Notes under the pieces: generated by a model | What the model saw: only the letters and a program-made list of their open reading frames with translations | What the model was told of the DNA's origin: nothing | Databases searched by the model: none | Program-made: the position numbers and the translations under genes | From: Achatina immaculata | Taxonomy: Eukaryota; Mollusca; Gastropoda; Stylommatophora; Achatinidae | Reading direction: 5' to 3' | Length of the DNA stretch: 64,000 bases | Assembly (NCBI GenBank): GCA_009760885.1 | Contig: CM019719.1 | Location: 41,165,584-41,229,583, forward strand | Shown: piece after piece, positions 55,755 to 64,000 of the stretch | Layout: every line of letters starts with the position of its first letter | Position numbering within the stretch: the stretch's first letter is position 1

Positions 55755-56500
55755 GCTGATAATAAGTTACAAATAACATCTCTAACAATAAATCACACAT
55801 AAGACTTCCACTACTAGGCTACAAACAATACTTCTAATAATTATAAGTTACAAATAGCATCTCTAACAATAAATCACACATAGAACTTCCACTGCTAAGC
55901 TACAAACAATACTTCTAATATAAAGTTACAAATAACATCTCTAACAAATAAATTGCACTTAAGACTTCCAATGCTAAGCCACAAATAATGCCTCTAATAA
56001 TAATTCATAAAAAATGCCTGCAATGATAATTTACAAATAATACCTTCAATGATAAGTTGCAAATGATTCCTCTTATAAAAGAGAAGCAAATAATTCTTCC
56101 AATAATAAGTTACAAATAATTCCTCTAATAATAAGTTACAGTTAATAACTACAGTGGTAAATTACAAATAATACTTGTAATAAAATAGGAATAAATAATT
56201 CCTCTGATGATAAGACACAAATAATACCTCTAACAATAAAAACTAGATAATTCTTGTAATAATATAAAGACCATATAATCTCACTAATAATTAGAGTCAA
56301 ATAATTCTTGCAATAACAAAGAACCAAATAATTCCTGTAATAAGAATGACCATAACATGACTTCTAACAAGAACAACCAAATCATTCCTCTATCAAAAAG
56401 GACGAAATAAATCTTGTAATATGAATAACTAAATAATTCATCTAAAAAGAGGGACCAAAATGATTCCTCTAATGCGAAGAATCAAATAATTCTTATATTA
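55755..56500. repeat. AT-rich degenerate tandem array, about 30-bp period
   Basis: Loose units of the type AATAATAAGTTACAAATAAT and CCTCTAATAA, with gradually changing sequence: a better-ordered left part (AAATCACACATA-ACTTCCACTGC) and a decayed right part. The region is about three quarters A+T. Confidence 0.7.
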
Positions 56501-58765
56501 AGAAAGACCAACGATTCTGCAGAATTAGAAGGATTATAATGTACAATATATTTTCTACTTATATTTATAACTGTTTGTATGTTAACGGCACATGAGACTG
56601 ATGATTATATGTTCTTATAATCAGTTGTATCTGGCCTGAGATCTGTTCTTCGCTCTGTCCTATTTCTCATTCATTTCTACACATCAAAACATTACACATA
56701 GGAAGGACAATACGAATAACGATTATTCATCAATTTGATCATCAGTTTATATTAATAACAACAAAATCAACTTTGCATCCATTTTCTTTTAAAATTTTGG
56801 TTCCTACACAAATATTATCACCAGTGGAATTACTAAACATCAATTTAACATCTTGTACATATAATTGGGTTAGAATGATTTAGGGCGCAATCGGTCCATA
56901 TATAATTATCAAACTATCATACTTAATGATTAAGATTCTGATTGTGACAAAACGGAACTAATTGTCAAGAATTGTATATAACACGCGTATACATAAAATT
57001 CAGTAATACATATTGTACGTGCACATATAAACCATCATTTGCGTATTACCAAGGCATAAAAATCTTACGTAGAACATAATTTTATAACGGAACTACAATT
57101 TATTCATGTATCTTTTATATTTACCTTTTTACGTGCTCAGCGTATAAAATCCCGGCCTATTAAAATTCTCTCACATTTTCTTTATATTCTGGGTCAGTCG
57201 GGGTGATTTTTCTCAGAGTTGCGCACCTCTGATACTGACCAGTCCCTGGCCCATTTTTAGTCCTACGCTTCAGGGTTGCCAACCAACCTAGGTTTACTAG
57301 GTTCTTATTTCTGCCCATCTTACAGTTCCTCTAATAAGAAACATCAAATAATTCCTATAACAAGAAGAACCAAATAGCTACTCCAACAATAAGGATATAA
57401 CTCTTCCCCTGACTATTAATTTTAGTTCTATTTCAACCATCAGCCTTTTAAACGACATGGTAATTATATTTTTTTTACATTAAAAGCAACGCTAATTGAA
57501 TCTGTTTGCTTTTGTAGTTTGATGTAGGGTCTCCGATCTATATAATTACCAACATTAAGAAATCAGCTAACAAGAGAACTCATTATAAACCTCTAGATCT
57601 GAAGCAACATCCATTCTCTTTTATACTTTATTATCCGAGTCCGTGTTTTGTCCTACATACCAAAACAAAATAACATTTAAAGACACTTATCATTAATTTT
57701 AAAACGCCCTAGCTCTCTCACAGAATGATATACAACGTTTTCTGCCCGTCATGCCATTTATGAAATTACACAATTATAACTGCGCTCTTAAAATGCTGGT
57801 AGTCTGATTTTGTGCCGTACTTTAAAATTGATAAAATTCAAGCAAACGACATCCATAGCACACGAACATTTTGTGTAATAAAAGATCATGACTGCTATGT
57901 TTTACTTTAAAAAAAATGACACAGTGCTTTTTTATAGCTTTTACAGCAGTTTAAAGTTATTAACAACCGACTACAATGCGGAACTACTGTTATGGCAGTC
58001 CCTATACCCACTTAAGTTGTCTAAAGAAGACTAGCGTCAATGTCTTTACGTGGAGCTTCATTGAGATGATTTAAGGAAACGCACAGTTACACGTTGAGAA
58101 CGTCACATGACAGGGACCCAGGAAGACATCTCGCGTACGCAGTTGAACAATTGACACAGCATGACAAAACGCCATCGATCTAGTAGCATAAGGTGGATTT
58201 AATGGCGGCTGCAGATGATGATGATGATGAAGTTTATATAATGGACGAAATACATCGATTTGCATATCGAACTACTGGTGGTCAAGTTCTAGTGGCATGT
58301 TCCACTACACCCAAGAGGAATCCACCAGGAAACCACAAAACAAGTAGTGGAGACGTTTCTGTCTGTCTGTCTGTCTCAGTATGACATATACATATACTGC
58401 GGAAGGGTACCACATCCTCGCAATAGTTGACGAAAACGTGACACTAACTCAGAAAAGCACAGCTTCAGTATCTTCCAACTAACGGCTAGTCTTCCTGATA
58501 AATCTCGAGCAGCACAAAACTGCTCGCTCTAAAACTGAGCTAAAAAAAACAGGGGCAATCACCCGAATAGCCCGAGTGTAGAAACTAACGCAAGAGCGTA
58601 AACTTTACATGAGTTTTTGCAGGGTTGCATAACCGGACTCACATAAACTGTTGCAACCACAGAGCAAAACCATGTGACCGTCGTAACTTATTTATTTCTC
58701 TTGAAAAGAAAAAAAAATGGAAATTGACTGATTATGTGCTTTGAAGTGACTAGACTATTATTGAC
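56501..58765. other. Unannotated AT-rich stretch
   Basis: No gene is recognised. A (GAT)5 run lies at 58215-58229 and a (TGTC)n run at 58362-58376. The frames are short and have no domain. Confidence 0.4.
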
Positions 58766-58769
58766 AGTC

Positions 58770-58960
58770 ACGCCATGGACATTTCATATCAAGATGCCGA
58801 CCAAAGACAACATGGCGAAGAACTATAGAAGGTAAAATTAACAGCGCGTAACACAGCTATGGCATAATAGGACGATAGGCCATAGACCATGAGAACTGGA
58901 GAGAATATGTTTCTCCTCTGCAAGACGCTGGACGTTTGTTTAGTCGATCACTCACGAAGA
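58770..58960 (+). pseudogene. LINE C-terminal remnant (family Q), copy 2
   Basis: With one frame change: RCRPKTTWRRTIEGKINSA, HSYGIIGR, AIDHENWREYVSPLQDAGR. This is the 'GRPKTTWRRT.E.E......W..I..LA.DRE.WR..V..L' end of an RTE/jockey-like LINE. It is related to copy 1 at 4955-5125. Confidence 0.72.
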
Positions 58961-59060
58961 AGTGTGTGGACGGACTGCTAGGTCAACCGTCCATCGAGAT
59001 ATTTTTTTAAAGATCTATACCTCTGTTCTTTGGCTCTCCTGGGCAGACCATAATGAGGAG

Positions 59061-59545
59061 AGTTTGACAGTTATAGGTGGTATGTTGAGTTTGTCAGTCA
59101 TAGGTGGTATGTTGAGTTTGTCAGTCATAGGTGGTATGTTGAGTTAGTCAGTCATAGGTGGTATGCTGAATTTTCAGTCCTATGTGGTATGTTGAGTTTG
59201 ACAGTCATGGGTGATATGTTGAGTTTGACAGTCATAGGTGGCATGTTGAGTTTGTCAGTCATAGGTGGCATGTTGAGTTTGTCAGTCATAGGTGGTATGT
59301 TGAATTTTCAGTCCTAGGTGATATGCTGAGTTTGTCAGTCATAGGTGGTATGTTGAGTTTGTCAGTTGCAGGTGGTATGTTGAATTTTCGGTCCTAGGTG
59401 GTATGCTGAGTTTGTCAGTCATAGGTGGTATGTTGAGTTTGTCAGTCATAGGTGGTATGTTGAGTTTGTCAGTCATAGATGGTATGTGGAGTTTTCAGTC
59501 ATAGGTGGTATGTTGAGTTTGGCAGTCGTAGGTGATATGATACGT
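59061..59545. repeat. 27-bp minisatellite, about 18 copies
   Basis: The unit contains TCAGTCATAGGTGGTATGTT then GAGTTTG. Shortened units with GAATTTTCAGTCCTA occur at intervals (about 59167, 59309, 59386), an indication of a higher-order arrangement. Confidence 0.96.
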
Positions 59546-59564
59546 GTAGTATAGAGCAGGGCTA

Positions 59565-59840
59565 GTATTGTATTATTTGTAACTTAGTATTAGTGGAATT
59601 ATTTGTATCTTAGTATTTGAGGATTATTTTTAGCTTAGTAACAGAGGTATTATTTGTAACTTAACAGTAGATATAGTATTTCTAATTTAGTAGTAGAGGT
59701 ATTATTTGTAACTTAGTATTAGAGGATTATTTTTAGCTTAGTCACAGAGATATTATTTGTAACTTAGTAGTAGAAGTATTATTTGTAACTTAGTAGTATA
59801 GGTATTATGTGTAACTTAGTATTAGTGTTATTATATGTAA
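59565..59840. repeat. About 26-bp minisatellite, about 10 copies
   Basis: Units of the type TTATTTGTAACTTAGTAGTA followed by GAGGTA, with length variants. The array is unrelated in sequence to the 27-bp array directly to its left. Confidence 0.92.
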
Positions 59841-60055
59841 GCGCCCGAAGGTGTTAGTACACCGCTTCATACTTCCACATAAAATTTTAAACCCTTTTAG
59901 AAAAATCTCTTGCATAAAAAAGGCAGCAAATTTAGCAATCAGGAACCAATGAGGCTTTGCTCACAGCGAAGTGGCGGACTACAGTCTTTCATGATTAGTT
60001 TACGGACGCACAGAGAGAGACAGAGAACACAGACAGACAGAGAAGACAGACAGAC
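59841..60055. other. Unannotated spacer with (GACA)n
   Basis: GACA/GAGA runs lie at 60010-60062. No gene is seen. Confidence 0.4.
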
Positions 60056-60190
60056 AGAAGCAGACAGAGCACTTAAAAAGTGAGAAAATGACAAATAGTA
60101 AAGAACGACCTTCACTCGAAGCACGGACCTCCAGGAGGATGAATAACCGGCAATCAGCGAGAGGACAACATACCACCCACTCGGCCACCT
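60056..60190 (-). mobile_element. Possible diverged SINE S, copy 4
   Basis: On the minus strand a good A box, TGGCCGAGTGGG (60176-60187), is followed at the same spacing as in copy 3 by CTCCTGGAGGTCCGTGCTTC, matching CTACTGGAGTCCGTGGTTC. The B box is mutated. The body differs. The equal spacing supports descent from the same tRNA-like head. Confidence 0.5.
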
Positions 60191-61165
60191 AAACAGGACT
60201 CGCGTAAGGTCATAACTGCGCTGCTATAACAGTCGTACATGTTTTAAAACCGCTGGTCAAAACATGGCACCCTTGTGTTTTAAAATGGAATGAATTTGTA
60301 AACAAATTCCCTCTGTCGTTTCTGGCTTCGAAACGCCAGCCTCAAAGAAACGAGTCGATTAAACAGTAATAAACAGATATATGAATGTGAACAGTTCATC
60401 ACAGAACATTTGGAATACTTCGGGTCTGGAACTGAAGACGATTTACAGCTGTTGTTCTACTCGCAGAAGAATGCTTGAAAGAAAATTCATGACCGCAAAG
60501 CAAATGGCCTTTTCTGGAAGTTGATAATGGTAGAATCGATCGTGAACTGTTTTAGGTGTATCCTGCTGTTGCTGAAGTTGTTTGGAAATGTTGTTCTATA
60601 GAGCTGTATAAATTCTATTTAAATCTTCGTCATTGTACTAGAAAATTAAACTCCATTTTTGGTACAAATTATCCCATTTTATGCCTAATAAATGTCTATT
60701 TAAATGTAGAAGAATGGGGAGTTCAACATCATCATTACATCCTAATGTTTACGAATGGGATAAAAATTCCGTGTTTGTTTCGGTTTTTTTTTTTCCCTTT
60801 CTTCTTCACAAAATAAAAGTAAAAAAGTTGTTTACATTTCACCGTTGGAAACACTGTTTTGAATTAACGAGAACCAATGAATTTTTGCTTTTCTTTTTCG
60901 CTTTGAGTGGAAGGACTGGGAAATGTATAGATAAATTAAATCTAACCACACAAAACAGAGTTTATGCTGGTTGCTTGCCACTGATCGTACACCGTGTTTA
61001 ATCTGTGCTTTTTTTCATACTCTTATAGTCTACACTTACTAACTTAAACATTCTGTTGTCAAACTTTTCCGTGAAGTTAACACATTGTTAAACTGGTTTC
61101 CTTCACAATCATAGTTCCCAGAATTCCACATATTCAGAACTACTTTTTCCCCCCTCACAACTTCT
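60191..61165. other. Unannotated AT-rich stretch
   Basis: Frames at 60556-60816 and 60681-61001 (+) show no domain. Nothing is supported. Confidence 0.4.
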
Positions 61166-61169
61166 TTTC

Positions 61170-61431
61170 AATTATTTTGTGAAAGCTGTGATAAAGTCTT
61201 ACGTATTTATTATCAAACTATTAAAGCTGTTATAAAGTCTTATATGTATATTACCTAACTCTGAAAGCTGTGATAAAACTGTATATATATATATATTACT
61301 AAGGTGTGAAAACTGTGATAAAATCTTAAATGTGTTTATTACCAAAGTGTGATACCTGTGATAACATCTTAAATGTACATTACGAAGGTGTGAAAGCCGT
61401 TATAAAATCTTATTATTTATTACCAAAGTGG
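61170..61431. repeat. About 43-bp minisatellite, left part, split by element H
   Basis: Units of the type TGTGAAAGCTGTGATAAAAT and CTTAAATGTGTTTATTACCA AAG. About six imperfect copies. The same array resumes at 62810-62905, after the H2 insertion. Confidence 0.88.
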
Positions 61432-62809
61432 TTCTAAGGACTGTTATAGCCGGAAGTGGGGTGGGGGATACGCTCTCCACTCCAATGGCGTGCGTCTCAA
61501 ATAGCCTCTAACAGTCAAGTCCAGCTTCAGGCCTTCTCGCGGCAGAACTGGTCAAACTGACAGGAGAAGAGGCGAAGGCGAATATCTGGCGCCTGAAAAC
61601 CAGACGCTTCGGGTAGATGAGTTTTGTTTGGTACTCATCTAGGAGAAGGAAAACTCTGATGTAAAACCCGCTGCTGGCGAGATTTTTCAGCTGCCGTGCG
61701 TGGAGTGAAACTCCTCCCGGCCAGTGAAGAAAAATGAGATTAGGGTTGCTGCGCAGCGCCGTCGTGGAAAAGGTGAAGGATTAAGTGAAGTGACCAATAG
61801 TCTCGAGGTCAGGACTACTCAAATCACGGCACCTCTGCTCTATAGGCCGACCACGTCCTATATACACCCATACTGGGGCAGATTGCCTAAACTGGCTTAA
61901 CCCAGGGGTTAAACTAAGACATTGGTGGCGAGATTCTTCGGCTGCCGCGCGTGGAACGGAACTCCTCCCGGCCAAAGAAGAAAATGCGACTAGGGTTGTC
62001 GGGCGGCGCCGCTGTGAAAAGGTGATGGAAAAGATAAAGTGAAATTTAATCGGTATGTCCTGTAGTCTCACGGCGAGAGCTAATCATACCTCGGCACCTC
62101 TGCTCTAGAGCCCGGCCATGTCCGATATACACCCATACTGGTGAAATATGACTAAACCGGCGTAACCCAGGGGTGAAACGTCATGACTACTCATGACGCG
62201 GTACCTCCGCTCTAGAGGTCGGTCACGTCCTGAACACGCCCATGCTGGGATAATACGCCTAAACCGACAGAACCCTGGGGTGAAACCTACTAGTGGCGAG
62301 GATTCGTCCTGCTGGACAAAAGCTCCGTCCTGGTCACAACTAGGAAGGGTAGCGGCCACGACCACAAAATGCTGAAGTCGGAGACACTGGACAAGTGCAG
62401 TCTAGATAGGCAACCACCTCTCACCCGAGGGGGATGTATGCGTATCCTAATAACGCTGAGGTTTTCCGGTGAGAAAGTCCAGAGCTGGACTGGATGGGCA
62501 ATCACCTCTCACCCGGGGGGGATACACTGGTATCCCAAAACACGTGGAGGTTTTCCGGTGAGAAAGTCCAACTCTAGGTTAAACTGGTGCAACGAAAATC
62601 ACGGTGTCATACAATCTTTTTTCTGCGATCCACCGAGAATACAGGCTCAAGCCCTGCGGTACTCTGAACCTCTCGTGGTCCTCTCGGGGATCTCGTGTAG
62701 TCCTTTCGGGGACCACAGGAGGACCACGAGACCTATCGAGGACCACACGAGTAAATTCAGTAGGATCACGGGGCGGTCTTGGTGGTAGAAACGAACGAAG
62801 AAGAAGAAG
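61432..62809 (+). mobile_element. Element H, complete-looking copy H2 (1,378 bp)
   Basis: Inserted into the 43-bp minisatellite with a 13-bp TSD: ATTACCAAAGTGG (61419-61431) and ATTACCAAAATGG (62810-62822), 12 of 13 matching. It ends in ACGAACGAAGAAGAAGAAGA. Internal structure: a G-rich start; two modules with CTGCCG-GCGTGGA and ACTCCTCCCGGCCA (about 61675 and 61935); three modules with GGCACCTCTGCTCTA and ACACCCATACTGG (about 61820, 62090, 62200); two modules with CTCACCCG and TTTTCCGGTGAGAAAGTCCA (about 62400-62570); and a unique GC-rich 3' part with alternating GGACCACGAG words. No RT, endonuclease or transposase is visible. Confidence 0.93.
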
Positions 62810-62905
62810 ATTACCAAAATGGGAAAGCTGTCATTAAATCTTATGTGTTTAATAGCAAATTGTGAAAACTGTGATAAAATATTATGTATTCATTACCAAG
62901 CTATG
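62810..62905. repeat. About 43-bp minisatellite, right part
   Basis: Two further units (GGAAAGCTGTCATTAAATCT and TGAAAACTGTGATAAAATAT) continuing the array interrupted by element H2. Confidence 0.85.
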
Positions 62906-63170
62906 TTAATTTTTTCTAATTTTGCATATTGATCATCGCATACACTTTTAATTTCCTTGCTCTTCCGTATATATTCTTTTCCCTTTTTCTACGATATTCC
63001 ATGACGTACATGTTATTTTTAAAAATCTTTCTTTGAGTATCACCCAAGTTTGGCAAAAATCAGCCTTGATTTTATGAAGTTCTATTTCTTGCTGTAATAT
63101 AGAATAATTTTTAATTTTAAAATAGAATAGAGAGAGAAAGAAAAATGTGTAGAAACTGTATTTGTATGCA
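62906..63170. other. Unannotated spacer
   Basis: AT-rich, nothing recognised. Confidence 0.4.
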
Positions 63171-63179
63171 TATGCAGGA

Positions 63180-63420
63180 AACTCTCTACCGTAGAGAGCG
63201 GAACAACAACACAACTCCTTCAGATCATCAGAGGAAGTACCCCCCTCAGACAAGTGTTTCGGCCCTTTAAACTCCTGACACTCTAAGGGGGGTGGGCCCC
63301 TCTGGGTCATGACTCCCAGAGGTCTTGTGAGTTGTTGCTTTTTTTCGGTCCCGGGATCGAACCCATGATCTTCCAGTTGCCACGCGTCTTTAGCGATTTA
63401 GCTATGGAGGACTGGTATTG
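63180..63420 (-). mobile_element. tRNA-derived SINE-like repeat T
   Basis: The minus strand carries a tRNA-like head at 63349-63417: A box TAGCTAAATCGC (63394-63405), an anticodon-arm-like CGTGGCAACTGGAAGATC, and B box GGGTTCGATCCC (63353-63364) at ordinary tRNA spacing, followed by a short A-rich stretch. The body continues leftwards with an inverted pair around CTCTGGGAGTCATGACCCAGAG (63298-63319). No proper acceptor stem can be formed, so it is a retroposon head and not a functional tRNA. It is the only copy in the window. Confidence 0.72.
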
Positions 63421-64000
63421 GTTGTGGCAAATGAAATTACTTATGCTCCCAATGCTTGTTTTTAGATGATAAGATGGGCACGTATAAATTAAAAGCAAAC
63501 AGTAACGATCCAATAGTTCGGCAGTATGCCTTTGTTAGAAACACCAGAAAGGACAAAAGAACAGATAAATTCGCACTAAGAAAACAAACTGTAACTTTAG
63601 CTGTCAGAGAGATTTTTCCTAGTTTGAAAGTCTGTCATAAAATACGCGTGGGTGGAGTATGAGTTGTAATCTGAATATTTTAATATTAATATCTCTTGAC
63701 TGTGAAAAGCTTTATCTGGATTTTAATGATTCGGCTTTCTAAAAAAATGTAATAACAACCGGAATTTATTTTAATCTGGAAAGAGAGGAACTCCCGGGTA
63801 TGTGTGCGGCAAGGTTCTTCAGCATACAGACTTTGTAGCATCCCCTTTCAACTCATTCCATAGACTATGTATAGTCTATTCAGATGCATTAATCTTGTTC
63901 TTCCTCCGAAGGTAACTGACAGAACGGGTGGTTGGGGGGAGGGGGGGGGAATAAGATGAGGGGAGGAAACGCAGCTAGTCTCAAGCACATTCCTCACACC
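63421..64000. other. Unannotated; one 68-codon frame
   Basis: The frame 63456-63662 (+) is rich in Lys/Arg and has no recognised domain. The end is G-rich with GGGGGGAGGGGGGGG at about 63936-63950. No exon could be supported. Confidence 0.35.

Noticed and set aside
58215..58229. (GAT)5 run as the tail of another LINE
   Set aside because: The upstream sequence shows no LINE C-terminal block, so it is treated as a plain microsatellite.
63349..63417. Functional tRNA gene
   Set aside because: A and B boxes are good, but the acceptor stem does not pair and the sequence continues into a SINE-like body.

Overview
The window looks like intergenic DNA from a repeat-rich animal genome. No host gene, rRNA gene or functional tRNA gene could be supported. 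The assignment rests on long (GT)n arrays, dozens of minisatellites, poly-G/poly-C runs, degraded non-LTR retrotransposons of many families, Penelope-like elements with GIY-YIG nuclease sequence, Tc1/mariner remnants and tRNA-derived SINE-like repeats. A marine lophotrochozoan such as a mollusc is my best guess, but nothing here proves it.

Layout. 1-8.7 kb: a GT array, small minisatellites and the 3' ends of three LINE families. 8.5-11.6 kb: SINE-like sequence including a hairpin of two inverted copies, a multicopy repeat (family G) and a LINE end with a (GAT)n tail. 14.0-16.3 kb: a 28-bp satellite of about 1.8 kb. 18.6-19.1 kb: a LINE 3' end with a 60-bp minisatellite grown in it. 19.8-23.6 kb: a 158-bp LINE fragment with a perfect target-site duplication (TSD), a truncated LINE 'B' and Penelope-like fragments. 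23.65-26.75 kb: an RNase H-bearing LINE ('I') that kept endonuclease and RNase H but lost its reverse transcriptase (RT). 26.8-28.1 kb: SINE-like repeats and a mariner transposase remnant. 28.8-32.4 kb: LINE 'A' split by a nested LINE 'B' whose 675-codon frame has an intact RT core. 32.6-37.1 kb: several minisatellites, among them a 1.26-kb array of a 35-bp unit. 37.4-38.1 kb: a (GAA)n-tailed non-coding retroelement ('H'). 39.6-41.4 kb: an almost perfect 905-bp tandem duplication. 42.3-44.5 kb: a second GT array and two LINE ends sitting inside an older degenerate array. 45.0-48.8 kb: LINE A, LINE B with another B inside it, a head-to-head Penelope-like pair and a 31-bp minisatellite. 48.9-54.6 kb: LINE ends, half a Tc1 transposase, more minisatellites and a pyrimidine tract. 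55-61 kb: minisatellites and AT-rich sequence. 61.4-62.8 kb: a complete-looking 1,378-bp copy of element H inserted in a minisatellite. 63.2-63.4 kb: a tRNA-derived SINE-like repeat.

The sequences do not form a pathway; they record retroelement activity. TSDs let several insertions be delimited to the base. Each LINE family has its own short tandem tail: TGAN for A, AAGAT for B, TCAA for F, GAT for D, E and L, GAA for H, J and I. The best candidate for something undescribed is family H: about 1.4 kb, apparently non-coding, with internally repeated modules, a GAA tail resembling that of LINE I, and two TSD-flanked copies. No similarity search could be run, so family names A to T are local labels.
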